The notes: a model not told the origin generated them from the sequence alone. A stretch of DNA of 64,000 nt from Pseudomonas citronellolis (GCF_900112375.1 NZ_FOLS01000019.1:41675-105674); one strand, 5' to 3'; counted from the stretch's first letter, positions 1-8,130 are shown. Translations and numbers: made by a program.

Positions 1-416
1 GTAGGGCGTATAACCGTTCGCGGTTATACGCCGCCACACCGCCAGCGATCACGAATGCTGCTGTTCAACCCGAAGCACCCCGCAACCAAGGCCAACCGGC
101 GTATAACGCGGAGCGTTATACGCCCTACGCCAAACCCAGGAGAAGTAGGGCGAAATAACGTTCGCGGTTATACGCCGCCACACCACCAGTGATCACGAAT
201 GCCGCAGTTCAACCCGAAGCGCCCCGCAACCAAGGCCAACCGGCGTATAACGCGGAGCGTTATACGCCCTACACCAAACCCGGCAGATGTAGGGCGTATA
301 ACCGTTCGCGGTTATACGCCGCCACACCACCAGTGATCACGAATGCCGCAGTTCAACCCGAAGCGCCCCGCAACCAAGGCCAACCGGCGTATAACGCGGA
401 GCGTTATACGCCCTAC
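1..416. repeat. Tandem REP array, 3 x 128-bp units at 144-bp period
   Basis: Three near-identical 128-bp units lie at 1-128, 145-272 and 289-416, separated by 16-bp spacers, which gives an exact 144-bp period. Each unit starts with GTAGGGCG and ends with CGCCCTAC. Each holds two palindromes, one built on ATAACCGTTCGCGGTTAT and one on ATAACGCGGAGCGTTAT, about 60 bp apart, so each unit is a BIME-like pair. The array ends 2 bp before the stop codon of the RAYT transposase gene. The same palindrome recurs beyond that gene (1059, 1249) and at 7348, 27188, 39475 and 39611. No gene is supported here; the open frames across it are shadows of the repeat. Confidence 0.93.
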
Positions 417-418
417 GC

Positions 419-964
419 TCATCCCATCCCTCCATCGCGCTCTGCCGCGTTCAGGTTCAGGGACTGATCGCCCGCCCAGTCCACGGGGTAGATTCCTTCG
501 GCAACCGCTCGGTGGAACGTCGAGAACGGCCAGTCCTTCACGGTGCTCACCAGCCCATGTTTCACCGGGTTGATGTGGATGTAATCGAAATGACGTCGGT
601 AATCCTGCTCGCTGCGGATCAGGTGTTCCCAGTAGCGGGCCTGCCAGATGCTCCGCTGTCCACGTCGGCGTTGCGCCAGGGAGAGGGGATCCCCTTCGGC
701 AAGACGACGCGAGAATCCCGATTTGATGACCTTCCAGCGTGTGGCGAAATCGTGGTCGCCGGGAGGCAGCGTCCAGAGGCAATGCATGTGCTCCGGCAGT
801 ACCACCCAGGCATCAACCTGGAAAGGGTGGTGGCGCTTGCATTGGACAATCATGCGGCGCAGCAGATCGATTTCACGCACCAGCAGATCGGCGTGGCGGT
901 CGACGAGGGTGACGGTGAAGAAATAGGTGCCGCCGGGTACCCAGGCACGTCGGTAGTTGGGCAT
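419..964 (-). CDS. REP-associated tyrosine transposase (RAYT, TnpA_REP / IS200-like Y1 family)
   Basis: The 181-aa protein starts at MPNYRRAWVPGG, the usual RAYT N-terminus. An in-frame start 24 codons upstream is less likely. It has the HUH metal motif as H-M-H at residues 59-61 (VVLPEHMHCLW) and the YIHINPVKHG block with the presumed nucleophile Tyr128, followed by the WPFSTFHR motif. RAYTs are single-domain Y1 endonucleases that bind and cleave REP hairpins and are thought to mobilise REP/BIME sequences. The gene is flanked on both sides by REP palindromes of one family, the standard RAYT arrangement. The C-terminal tail past residue 165 is variable in the family. The gene looks intact, so the REP family may still be active. 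Confidence 0.93.
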   Translation of the reverse strand: MPNYRRAWVPGGTYFFTVTLVDRHADLLVREIDLLRRMIVQCKRHHPFQVDAWVVLPEHMHCLWTLPPGDHDFATRWKVIKSGFSRRLAEGDPLSLAQRRRGQRSIWQARYWEHLIRSEQDYRRHFDYIHINPVKHGLVSTVKDWPFSTFHRAVAEGIYPVDWAGDQSLNLNAAERDGGMG

Positions 965-1058
965 CTGGACCGTCCATGTGTCCGAACAGAAGCTCCAGCG
1001 TACCCGGATCCATTTGCGGAAAGTGCGAGGCACCATTCCCCTGACAACAGATTCGGAC

Positions 1059-1278
1059 GTAGGGCGTACAACCGTTCGCGGTTGTACGCCGTTTCACCGA
1101 TGCCCTCGTCAACGCCAATTTCAAGCTTGGCGTGGATTCCGGGAGAGTTTGGCAATGGGCGCAGGGTGTTTCCGGGGTGGCTCGGGTGCGCTGGTTGCGG
1201 GGGCTTCGGGTTGAACAGGGACATTTGGGATCATTTGCGGTGTGGCGGCGTATAACCGCGAACGGTTATACGCCCTAC
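1059..1278. repeat. Inverted REP pair upstream of the RAYT gene (gap 965-1381)
   Basis: The left hairpin starts at 1059 (GTAGGGCG, stem ACAACCG-TTCG-CGGTTGT). The right one ends at 1278 (CGCCCTAC) and is its inverted counterpart. Bases 1203-1278 match, as reverse complement, the start of the 144-bp unit at 1-76, including the flank with GGTTGAAC. The array unit therefore lies on both sides of the RAYT gene in inverted orientation. The rest of the 965-1381 gap holds the RAYT start region and the promoter-side DNA of the next gene. I see no other gene. Confidence 0.85.
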
Positions 1279-1381
1279 GCTCCATCGGACATTGGTGTTT
1301 TGCCCCACGTCCATTCGGACGATTCCTCTCGCACCGACTCCCGCCAGACTGCGGCCATCCGAAACGACAGGGCCGCTTCCC

Positions 1382-2545
1382 ATGGAATTCGCCTTCACCG
1401 ACGAGCAGCAGATGATCCGCGACAGCGCGGAGAGCTTCCTCGCCGATGCTTCACCCTCCAGCGCCGTGCGCGCGGCCATGGCCGCCGGCGGGCATGACCT
1501 GGCGCTCTGGCAGCGCGTTCGCGACGAACTCGGCTGGCAGGCCCTGCTGGTGCCCGAGGCCCATGGCGGCCTGGGGCTGGGCTTCGTCGAGCTGGCCATC
1601 GTCCAGGAACAACTGGGCCGGCGCCTGGCGCCGCTGCCGTTCTTCGCCTGCGCCCTGGCCGTGTGCGCCTTGCGCGTGCTCGGCAATGATGCGCAACAGG
1701 CACGCTGGCTGCCCGGCTTGGCCGAAGGCAGCCTGGGCGCCACCCTGGCCCTGGGCGCCGAAGGCGCGCCCACGGCCGGTGCCATACAGGTGCAGGCGCG
1801 TGCCGAAGGCGCCGGCTTCGTTCTCGACGGCCGCCTGCGCCCGGTGCTCGACGGCCACAGCGCCGACCTGCTGCTGATTCCCGCACGCCGACAGGGCAGC
1901 CAGGGCGAGGAGGGCGTCAGCCTGTTCGCCGTGCCCGCCGCCAGCGCCGGCCTGCAACGCCGCGCCTTGCCGACCCTGGACCAGACCCGCCAACTGGCGG
2001 AAATCGAACTGAACGGCCTGTACCTGCCCGCCGACGCCCTGCTGGGCGACGCCGGCGGCGCCTGGCCGAAGCTGGAAAAGGTCCTGCAACTGGCCGCCGT
2101 GGCCCTGGCCGCCGAGCAGGTCGGCGGCGCCCAGCAGGCCCTCGATCTCACCGTCGCCTATACCCAGGAGCGCCGCCAGTTCGGCCGCCCGGTGGGCAGC
2201 TTCCAGGCGCTCAAGCACCGCATGGCCGACATGATGCTGCAGGTGGAATGCGCCCGCTCGGCGCTCTACTACGCCGCCTGCGTGACCCAGGAAGCGCTGG
2301 GGGAGGGCGACGCCGGCCTCGCCGCCGAGCTGCCCCTGGCTGCCGCGGTGGCCAAGTCCCACGCCTCGGAAGCCTTCTTCCACTGCGCCGCCGAATCCAT
2401 CCAGCTGCACGGCGGCGTCGGCTTCACCTGGGAGTACGACCCGCACCTGTATTTCAAGCGCGCCCGCGCCGGCGAGGGCCTGTTCGGCAGCCCGGCCTGG
2501 CACCGCGAACGCATCGCCGCGGCCATCCTGGAGGAACGCCCATGA
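1382..2545 (+). CDS. Acyl-CoA dehydrogenase, first of a two-subunit pair
   Basis: The 387-aa protein starts at MEFAFTDEQQMIRD, the usual ACAD N-terminus; a start 30 codons upstream would run into REP-flanking DNA. It has the N-terminal helical domain, a degenerate middle beta-domain and the C-terminal domain with YTQERRQFGRPVGSFQALKH (about 260-280) and QLHGGVGFTWEYD (about 340). It would oxidise an acyl-CoA to the 2,3-enoyl-CoA with FAD. The stop overlaps the start of a second ACAD (ATGA), so the two are translationally coupled. Paired, dissimilar ACADs are typical of alpha2beta2 enzymes acting on bulky cyclic acyl-CoAs such as steroid intermediates. The exact substrate cannot be read from the sequence. 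The gene is first in the 1382-7115 cluster. Confidence 0.88.
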   Translation: MEFAFTDEQQMIRDSAESFLADASPSSAVRAAMAAGGHDLALWQRVRDELGWQALLVPEAHGGLGLGFVELAIVQEQLGRRLAPLPFFACALAVCALRVLGNDAQQARWLPGLAEGSLGATLALGAEGAPTAGAIQVQARAEGAGFVLDGRLRPVLDGHSADLLLIPARRQGSQGEEGVSLFAVPAASAGLQRRALPTLDQTRQLAEIELNGLYLPADALLGDAGGAWPKLEKVLQLAAVALAAEQVGGAQQALDLTVAYTQERRQFGRPVGSFQALKHRMADMMLQVECARSALYYAACVTQEALGEGDAGLAAELPLAAAVAKSHASEAFFHCAAESIQLHGGVGFTWEYDPHLYFKRARAGEGLFGSPAWHRERIAAAILEERP

Positions 2546-3741
2546 AGATCGGATTCGATGCCGCCGACGAAGCCTTCCGCGCCGAAGTGGCCGCCTGGCT
2601 GGCGGACAACCTGCGCGGCGAATTCGAGCCGCTGCGCTTCCGTGGCGGCCCCGGTGACGAGCACTCCTTCCCCGAGGAGCGCAAGGCCTGGGAGCGCAAG
2701 CTCGCCGAGGGCGGCTGGACCTGCGTCGGCTGGGCGCAGGAGCACGGCGGGCGCGGCCTGTCGATCAACCAGCAGGTGATCTTCCATGAGGAATACGCCC
2801 GCGCCGGCGGCCCCGGGCGCATGGGCCATATCGGCGAGGGCCTGGCCGGGCCGACCATCGCCGCCTTCGGCAGCGACGAGCAGAAGCGCCGTTTGCTGCC
2901 GGGTATCGTCAGTGGCCGCGAGTTCTGGTGCCAGGGCTACTCCGAACCGGGCGCCGGCTCCGACCTGGCGGCGGTGAAGACCCGCGCCACCTTCGACGCC
3001 GAGCGCAACGTCTGGAAGATCAACGGACAGAAGGTCTGGACCTCCCTGGCCCACGAATCCGACTGGTGCTTCGTCATCGCCCGCTGCGAGCCGGGCAGCG
3101 TCGGCCACCAGGGCCTGGCCTTCCTGCTGGTGCCCATGCGCCAGGCGGGCATCACGGTGCGGCCCATCGAGCAACTGACCGGCACCTCGGAGTTCAACGA
3201 GGTGTTCTTCGACGACGCCGAGACCGCCGCCGACAACCTGCTCGGCGCGCCGGGCGACGGCTGGAAGATCGCCATGGCGCTGCTGGGCTTCGAGCGCGGG
3301 GTGTCCACCCTCGGCCAACAGATGCAGTTCCAGAATGAGCTGGACGAGGTCATCCGCATCGCCCGCGCCAATGGCGCCGCCCGCGACCCGCTGCTGCGCC
3401 AGCGCCTGGCCGAGGCCTGGGGCGGGCTCAAGGTGCTGCGCTACAACTCGCTGCGCATGCTCTCCGGCGCCCAGGACGGCAGCCTGCGCCGCGAGGCGCT
3501 GATCTACAAGCTGTGCTGGGCCGACTGGCACGCGCGCCTGGGCAAGCTGGCCATGGACGTGCTCGGCGCCGAGGCGGAAATCCTCGACGGCGCGCCCTAC
3601 GCGCTGAACCGCCTGCAGGGCCTGTTCCTGTTCAGTCGCTCGGACACGATCTACGGCGGCAGCAACGAGATCCAGCGCAACCTCATCGCCGAGCGCGCCC
3701 TCGGCCTGCCCCGCGAACCCAAGACGCCCCGCCAGGAGTGA
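2542..3741 (+). CDS. Acyl-CoA dehydrogenase, FadE30-like
   Basis: The 399-aa ACAD has an ATG inside the stop of the preceding gene. Motifs include WCQGYSEPGAGSDLA, INGQKVWTSLAH, LTGTSEFNEVFFDDA, FERGVSTLGQQ and the C-terminal IYGGSNEIQRNLIAERALG. These blocks resemble mycobacterial FadE30, the HIP-CoA (steroid C/D-ring) dehydrogenase, as I recall it. The classical catalytic Glu position near the C-terminus is Gly here (YGGSNE), so the base must lie elsewhere or be supplied by the partner subunit. It probably forms a complex with, or acts after, the 1382-2545 product. The steroid-ring role is inferred from this similarity and from the IpdF-like SDR and ketosteroid isomerase in the same cluster. 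Confidence 0.88.
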   Translation: MKIGFDAADEAFRAEVAAWLADNLRGEFEPLRFRGGPGDEHSFPEERKAWERKLAEGGWTCVGWAQEHGGRGLSINQQVIFHEEYARAGGPGRMGHIGEGLAGPTIAAFGSDEQKRRLLPGIVSGREFWCQGYSEPGAGSDLAAVKTRATFDAERNVWKINGQKVWTSLAHESDWCFVIARCEPGSVGHQGLAFLLVPMRQAGITVRPIEQLTGTSEFNEVFFDDAETAADNLLGAPGDGWKIAMALLGFERGVSTLGQQMQFQNELDEVIRIARANGAARDPLLRQRLAEAWGGLKVLRYNSLRMLSGAQDGSLRREALIYKLCWADWHARLGKLAMDVLGAEAEILDGAPYALNRLQGLFLFSRSDTIYGGSNEIQRNLIAERALGLPREPKTPRQE

Positions 3742-3746
3742 CAACG

Positions 3747-4529
3747 ATGCTCAAACCCGAATACGTATCCGGCCGTGGCCTGCTGCGCGGCAAGTCGGTG
3801 CTGATCACCGCCGCCGCCGGCGCCGGCATCGGCTTTTCCGCCGCCCTGCGCGCCGCCGAGGAAGGCTGCCGGGCGCTAATGGTCAGCGATGTCCACGAAG
3901 GCCGCCTGGCCGAGGCGGTGCAGCGCATCCGCCAGGCCTGCGGGCTGCAGGCGGTGTACGGGCAGGTCTGCAACGTCACCGACGAGGCCCAGGTGCGCGC
4001 CCTGGTGGCCGTCGCCGAAGAGCGCCTGGGCGGCGTCGACGTGCTGATCAACAACGCCGGCCTCGGCGGTTCCCGCATGCTGGTGGAGATGACGGATGAA
4101 GAGTGGAATCGCGTGCTCGACGTGACACTCACCGGCACCATGCGCATGACCCGCGCCATGCTCCCGCACATGATGGAACGCCGCGCCGGGGTCATCGTGA
4201 ACAACGCCTCGGTGCTCGGCTGGCGCGCGCAGAAGGAGCAGAGCCACTACGCCGCCGCCAAGGCCGGAGTGATGGCGCTGACCCGCTGCGCCGCGCTGGA
4301 GGCGGCGGAACACGGCATCCGCATCAACGCGGTTAGCCCGAGCATCGCCCTGCACGACTTCCTGCGCAAATCCGCGCCCCAGGAACTGCTGGACAAGCTG
4401 GCCTCCACCGAGGCCTTCGGCCGCGCCGCGGAAGTCTGGGAGATCGCCAACGTGATGATGTTCCTGGCCAGCGACTACAGCTCCTACATGACCGGCGAAG
4501 TGCTCTCGGTCTCCAGCCAGAGGGCCTGA
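3747..4529 (+). CDS. Short-chain dehydrogenase, IpdF-like (steroid C/D-ring hydroxyacyl-CoA oxidoreductase)
   Basis: The 260-aa classical SDR has the cofactor motif TAAAGAGIG at about 24-32, NNAG at about 97, and the catalytic set in NNASVLGWRAQKEQSHYAAA, with Ser, Tyr and Lys in the order S-x(n)-YxxxK. The blocks RINAVSPSIALHDFL and LASDYSSYMTGEVLSVS closely match what I remember of M. tuberculosis IpdF (Rv3559c), which acts on 5-OH-HIC-CoA in steroid C/D-ring breakdown. The start is 5 bp after the ACAD stop, so the genes are co-transcribed. The generic alternative is a 3-hydroxyacyl-CoA dehydrogenase/reductase of unknown ring substrate. Confidence 0.87.
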   Translation: MLKPEYVSGRGLLRGKSVLITAAAGAGIGFSAALRAAEEGCRALMVSDVHEGRLAEAVQRIRQACGLQAVYGQVCNVTDEAQVRALVAVAEERLGGVDVLINNAGLGGSRMLVEMTDEEWNRVLDVTLTGTMRMTRAMLPHMMERRAGVIVNNASVLGWRAQKEQSHYAAAKAGVMALTRCAALEAAEHGIRINAVSPSIALHDFLRKSAPQELLDKLASTEAFGRAAEVWEIANVMMFLASDYSSYMTGEVLSVSSQRA

Positions 4530-4530
4530 C

Positions 4531-4989
4531 ATGCCACGCGTCTTCGAACACCCCGAACAATTGCTGGCCTGCGTCGGCGAAACCCTGGGCGAGAGCGAGT
4601 GGCTGAGCGTCGAACAGTCGCGCATCGACCGGTTCGCCGAGGCCACCGGCGACCACCAGTGGATCCACGTCGACCCCGTGCGCGCGGCCAGCGGCCCCTA
4701 CGGCGCCTGCATCGCCCACGGCTACCTGACGCTGGCGCTGGTCAACCTGTTCCTGCCGCAGATAGTCGAAGTGCGCGGCATCGCCATGGGCGTCAACTAC
4801 GGCTGCGACCGCGTGCGCTTCCCCAACGTGGTGAAGGCCGGCGCGCGGGTCCGCGGCCGCGCCGAGCTGGTCGCCGCCGAGGCGGTGAAGGGCGCGGTGC
4901 AGGCGACCATCCGCGTCAGCGTCGAGATCGACGGCGAAGACCGCCCCGGCTGCGTGGTGGACACCATCAGCCGCTACTACCCCGCGTAA
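4531..4989 (+). CDS. MaoC-like (R)-specific enoyl-CoA hydratase
   Basis: The 152-aa single hot-dog domain carries the hydratase motif [12 protein letters not shown], with the catalytic dyad Asp41/His46, and the GCIAHG-type loop ([13 protein letters not shown], about 57-69). It would hydrate a trans-2-enoyl-CoA made by the upstream dehydrogenases. Its length fits the Rv0130/HtdZ-type one-domain hydratases. The ATG lies 1 bp after the SDR stop. A REP inverted pair separates it from the next gene, the thiolase, so the cluster may be processed into two mRNA segments. The substrate is inferred only from context. Confidence 0.86.
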   Translation: MPRVFEHPEQLLACVGETLGESEWLSVEQSRIDRFAEATGDHQWIHVDPVRAASGPYGACIAHGYLTLALVNLFLPQIVEVRGIAMGVNYGCDRVRFPNVVKAGARVRGRAELVAAEAVKGAVQATIRVSVEIDGEDRPGCVVDTISRYYPA

Positions 4990-4999
4990 GGGGCTCTTC

Positions 5000-5069
5000 G
5001 TAGGAGCGAGCTTGCTCGCGAACCCCGGCCCCCGCAGCAGCAACGGTTCGCGAGCAAGCTCGCTCCTAC
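5000..5069. repeat. BIME (inverted REP pair) inside the catabolic operon
   Basis: Two inverted copies of GTAGGAGCGAGCTTGCTCGCGAAC bracket a short GC-rich linker, so the whole element folds as a long stem with two internal hairpins. It sits between the maoC-like stop and the thiolase Shine-Dalgarno (GAGGAA, just before 5090). Such elements in operons can stabilise the upstream mRNA or pause transcription. Confidence 0.9.
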
Positions 5070-5089
5070 AACAACCCGAGGAATCGCAC

Positions 5090-6292
5090 ATGAGAGAAGC
5101 CGTCATCGTCTCCACCGCCCGCACCGCCATCGGCAAGGCCTTCCGCGGCGCCTTCAACGACACCGAGGCGCCGCTCATGGGCGGCGCGGTGGTGGCCGAG
5201 GCGGTGCGCCGCGCCGGCGTCGAGCCGGGCGAGGTGGAGGACGTGATCATCGGCGCCGCCGCCCAGCAGGGTACCCAGGCCTACAACCTCGGGCGCCTCT
5301 GTGCCATCGCCGGCGGCCTGCCGTCGAGCGTGGCCGGCATGGCCGTGGAGCGCCAGTGCGCGTCGGGGCTGATGAGCATCGCCCTGGCGGCGAAATCCAT
5401 CGCCTGCAACGAGCTGGACATCGCCGTGGCCGGCGGCCTGGAGTCCATCTCGCTGGTGCAGAACAAGCACAAGAACGCCTACCGCAACCAGTCCCGCGCG
5501 GTGCTGGAGCGCGACCCGGCGGCCTACATCCCGATGATCGAGACCGCCGAGATAGTCGCTGCGCGCTACGGCATCAGCCGCGAGGCCCAGGACGCCTACG
5601 CCCTGCGCAGCCAGCAGCGCACCGCCGCCGCCCAGCGCAATGGCCTGTTCGCCGACGAGATACTGCCGCTGCAAGTGCAGCGCCTGGTGGTCGACAAGGC
5701 AACCGGCGAAAGCCGCCACGAATCGGTGCTGATCGAGCGCGACGAATGCAACCGCGCCGACACCAGCCTGCAGAGCCTGGCGGCCCTGGAGCCGGTATGG
5801 CAGGGCGGCCAGTGGAGCGGGACGGGGCGTTTCGTCACCGCCGGCAACGCTTCGCAGCTGTCCGATGGCGCCTCGGCGTCGTTGCTGATGGAAGCCCGCG
5901 AGGCCGAGCGCCGCGGCCTGCGCCCATTAGGCATCTACCGCGGCCTGGCAGTGGCCGGCTGCAACGCCGACGAGATGGGCATCGGCCCGGTGTTCGCGGT
6001 GCCCAGGCTGCTCCAGCGCCACGGGCTGAAGGTGGACGACATCGGCCTGTGGGAACTCAACGAGGCCTTCGCCTGCCAGGTGCTGTTCTGCCAGGACAAG
6101 CTGGGCATCCCCGACGAGCGCCTGAACGTCAACGGCGGCGCCATCGCCATCGGCCACCCGTTCGGCATGTCCGGCGCGCGCATGGTCGGCCACGCGCTGA
6201 TCGAGGGCCGCCGACGCGGCGTGCGCTACGTGGTGGTGACCATGTGCATCGGCGGCGGCATGGGCGCCGCGGCGCTGTTCGAGGTGGCCTGA
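5090..6292 (+). CDS. Acetyl-CoA C-acyltransferase (thiolase)
   Basis: The 400-aa degradative thiolase starts at [15 protein letters not shown] after GAGGAA; an upstream in-frame start would place the N-terminus inside a REP element. The nucleophile Cys90 is in [15 protein letters not shown]. The C-terminal active-site loops are [19 protein letters not shown] (His) and CIGGGMGAA (second Cys). It would release acetyl- or propionyl-CoA from a 3-ketoacyl-CoA, closing the beta-oxidation round built by the upstream ACADs, hydratase and SDR. It does not look especially close to FadA5 or FadA6 as I remember them. The stop overlaps the next ATG. Confidence 0.92.
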   Translation: MREAVIVSTARTAIGKAFRGAFNDTEAPLMGGAVVAEAVRRAGVEPGEVEDVIIGAAAQQGTQAYNLGRLCAIAGGLPSSVAGMAVERQCASGLMSIALAAKSIACNELDIAVAGGLESISLVQNKHKNAYRNQSRAVLERDPAAYIPMIETAEIVAARYGISREAQDAYALRSQQRTAAAQRNGLFADEILPLQVQRLVVDKATGESRHESVLIERDECNRADTSLQSLAALEPVWQGGQWSGTGRFVTAGNASQLSDGASASLLMEAREAERRGLRPLGIYRGLAVAGCNADEMGIGPVFAVPRLLQRHGLKVDDIGLWELNEAFACQVLFCQDKLGIPDERLNVNGGAIAIGHPFGMSGARMVGHALIEGRRRGVRYVVVTMCIGGGMGAAALFEVA

Positions 6293-6675
6293 TGGACGCG
6301 CAGCTGATCCGCCGGCGCATGGCGCGCTACGTGGAACTGGTGGACGCCGGCGACATCGACGGCATCCTCGCGTTGTACGCCGACGACGCGGTGGTGGAGG
6401 ACCCGGTGGGTTCGCCGCCGCTGCAGGGCCTGCAGGCCATCGCCCGCTTCTACCGCGAGGGCCTGGGCCGCGCCGAGGCCAGTGCCCAATTGACCGGGCC
6501 GGTGCGCGTCACCGGCAACGGCTGCGGCGCCATGCCGTTCCGCGTCGACCTCAACTGGAACGGCGAGCCCTGCAGCATCCACGCGATCGACGTGATGGAG
6601 TTCGACGCCCAGGGCCGCATCCGTTCGATGAAGGCCTACTGGGGCGAGATGAACCTGGAGCGGAGGCCGGAATGA
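6292..6675 (+). CDS. ksi: Steroid delta5-3-ketoisomerase (ketosteroid isomerase, KSI)
   Basis: The 127-aa NTF2-fold protein aligns across its length with the well-known Pseudomonas putida KSI. Shared blocks include MARYVELVDAGDI, LYADDAVVEDP, LTGPVR, NGCGAMPFRV, WNGEPC and AIDVM. The catalytic residues are all present: Tyr13 (P. putida Tyr16), Asp37 (Asp40, the general base) and Asp100 (Asp103, the oxyanion-hole acid). The enzyme moves the 5,6 double bond of a 3-oxo-5-ene steroid to 4,5. Its ATG overlaps the thiolase stop and its stop overlaps the next ATG, so it is part of the catabolic operon. An adapted role on a non-steroid ketone is possible, but the conserved active site argues for a steroid-like substrate. 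Confidence 0.9.
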   Translation: MDAQLIRRRMARYVELVDAGDIDGILALYADDAVVEDPVGSPPLQGLQAIARFYREGLGRAEASAQLTGPVRVTGNGCGAMPFRVDLNWNGEPCSIHAIDVMEFDAQGRIRSMKAYWGEMNLERRPE

Positions 6676-7115
6676 ACCTGGAACAGCGCATCGCCCGCCT
6701 GGAGGCCCTGGAAGCCATCCGCCTGTTGAAGCACCGCTACCTCAACGCCTGTGACCTGAAGGACGTGGACGCCATCCGCGCCTGCTTCGCCAGCGGTGCG
6801 GTGCTGATCGACTATGGTCCGCTGGGCACCTTCCATGGTCGTGAGCCGTTCCTGGCGCTGTACCGCGAACTGGCCTGCGTGCCGCGGGTGATCGACTTGC
6901 ACCATGCGGCCAATCCGGAAATCGAGCTGGAAGATGAAGAGAACGCCTGCGCGCGCTGGGCGCTGCACTATCAGAACTGCGACGGCGAGACCGGCGCTAC
7001 GCGGCAGTTGGGTGGGTTCTATCAGGACCGCTACCGGCGCATCGATGGTCAATGGCTGATCGTGGAAACCGTCTTCCGCGCCCACTTCGAAGTCGCCCGG
7101 AATGGTTCTTCGTAG
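6672..7115 (+). CDS. SnoaL/NTF2-like protein (scytalone dehydratase / LinA-type fold)
   Basis: The 147-aa NTF2-fold protein begins LEQRIARLEALEAIRLLKHRY, the usual start of SnoaL_4 proteins. It has HHAANPEIELEDE and LGGFYQDRYRRIDGQWLI, typical of the fold. Relatives are dehydratases, isomerases or dehydrochlorinases, and the reaction cannot be assigned here. The ATG overlaps the ksi stop, so it probably acts on the same substrate family. The stop codon TAG lies within a REP element (GTAGGAGCGAGC), so the repeat marks the exact 3' end of the operon. Confidence 0.82.
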   Translation: MNLEQRIARLEALEAIRLLKHRYLNACDLKDVDAIRACFASGAVLIDYGPLGTFHGREPFLALYRELACVPRVIDLHHAANPEIELEDEENACARWALHYQNCDGETGATRQLGGFYQDRYRRIDGQWLIVETVFRAHFEVARNGSS

Positions 7116-7552
7116 GAGCGAGCTTGCTCGCGAACATAGCAGTCTCTAGGTTCCCGCGTTCGCGGGAATGACGGGGGGAGGAGTTTCAGGCTGACTCAGG
7201 ATTCTCCCTTCACTCCAAACGCCCCCTCTCCCTTCAGGGAGAGGGCTGGGGAGAGGGCGCTCTTAACCCTAGCACCTACGCCACCAGGAAACTCCGTTCG
7301 CGAGCAAGCTCGCTCCTACAGTCACGATGGCATCGGTGCCCCACCAACGGCGTATAACCGCGAACGGTTATACGCCCTACGCTCCCGCGCAGGAACGACG
7401 GGGGAGTGAGGAGTATCAGGATGACTCCAAACTTCCCCCTCGCGCCGGACAGCTCCCTCTCCCTCCGGGAGAGGGCTGGGGTGAGGGGGCGGGGTCAACC
7501 CGAAACACAGCTGCCGCCGGTAAGCACCGTTCGCGAGCAAGCTCGCTCCTAC
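7112..7552. repeat. Mixed REP region (gap 7116-7601)
   Basis: GTAGGAGCGAGC-type REPs lie at 7112-7135, 7296-7319 and 7529-7552; the last two are inverted relative to the first. A GTAGGGCG-family hairpin lies at 7348-7380 (inverted orientation). Two copies of the CCCTCTCCCTTCAGGGAGAGGG type lie around 7220-7258 and 7452-7490. The fill between them is short and non-coding. No gene is supported. Confidence 0.85.
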
Positions 7553-7601
7553 GAGGAGCCGTGCTCGCTCGTGCGGTTGTGGTGATGGGTTTCGCTGTCG
7601 C

Positions 7602-8006
7602 TCAGCCCTGGGGCAGCAGCACCCGGGCCGAGGGGTAGAGGCTGGCGGCTACCTTTTGCAGTTCCGCCGGGCAGACCAGTTCGCTGATCCACGCCAGGCG
7701 GCGCACCGGGCCGGGTTTGTCCAGGCGTTGCAGTTCGGCGGATTCGAGCATGGCCTTCATGCGCCAGGCGAGGGCGAACAGCTCCTCGATGAAGGGCGGC
7801 GCCACCGTGCCCTGGTGTTCCACCGACAGGCCGCTGGGCGCGTGGCGGATGGCCAGGTGGTAGTGGCTGGCGCCGTTGCGCCCGCCGCTGCCGGCGAGGG
7901 TGGCGGTGAAGTGCGCGCCGAGGATGCGCGCCAGTTGCCGCTGCACGTCGTGCAGCAGTTGCTGCGGCACTTCTTCCAGCAGCGCGGTGGGGTCGGTCTG
8001 GCCCAT
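7602..8006 (-). CDS. Conserved-looking protein of unknown function
   Basis: This is a 134-aa soluble protein with no signal peptide or membrane segment (starts MGQTDPTALLEEVPQQ, ends RVLLPQG). I do not recognise the family. It is rich in Leu/Ala helices, with a central SHYHLAIRHAPSGLSVEHQG segment that may be beta-strand and a single Cys near residue 111. Codon use matches its neighbours. About 90 bp upstream of its start is the same tripartite GTTAA/GGTAAA/GTAA box found in the BamA-paralogue/response-regulator promoter. It may therefore belong to that regulon and have an envelope-stress role, which is inference from the box only. Confidence 0.7.
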   Translation of the reverse strand: MGQTDPTALLEEVPQQLLHDVQRQLARILGAHFTATLAGSGGRNGASHYHLAIRHAPSGLSVEHQGTVAPPFIEELFALAWRMKAMLESAELQRLDKPGPVRRLAWISELVCPAELQKVAASLYPSARVLLPQG

Positions 8007-8096
8007 GGTCGTCCCGGGTTCTGAGTGGCAGGGCGGCGGCCGGGGCGGCCGCCGGAACAGGTGCCGCCAGCATAGGGAAGGCGACTGTGAACTTGG

Positions 8097-8122
8097 GTTA
8101 AGCCGGGGTAAAGGCGGGTAAT
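8097..8122 (+). promoter_or_regulatory. Cpx-like box upstream of the 7602-8006 gene
   Basis: GTTAA at 8097 is followed by five bases, GGTAAA, five bases and GTAAT. The last two elements match the enterobacterial CpxR consensus GTAAA-N5-GTAAA with one mismatch. The same three-part arrangement with identical spacing occurs at 10621-10646. It lies between the 3' end of the BamA paralogue and the start of the 7602-8006 gene, so it probably controls the latter. Confidence 0.6.
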
Positions 8123-8130
8123 TGCGCGCC

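Noticed and set aside
1..416. CRISPR-like appearance of the tandem 144-bp repeats
   Set aside because: The repeat is 128 bp with near-identical 16-bp spacers, no cas genes are nearby, and the palindromes match REP elements next to a RAYT gene.
189..573. Short open frames across the REP array
   Set aside because: They encode tandem copies of the REP sequence itself and have no ribosome-binding sites or family features.
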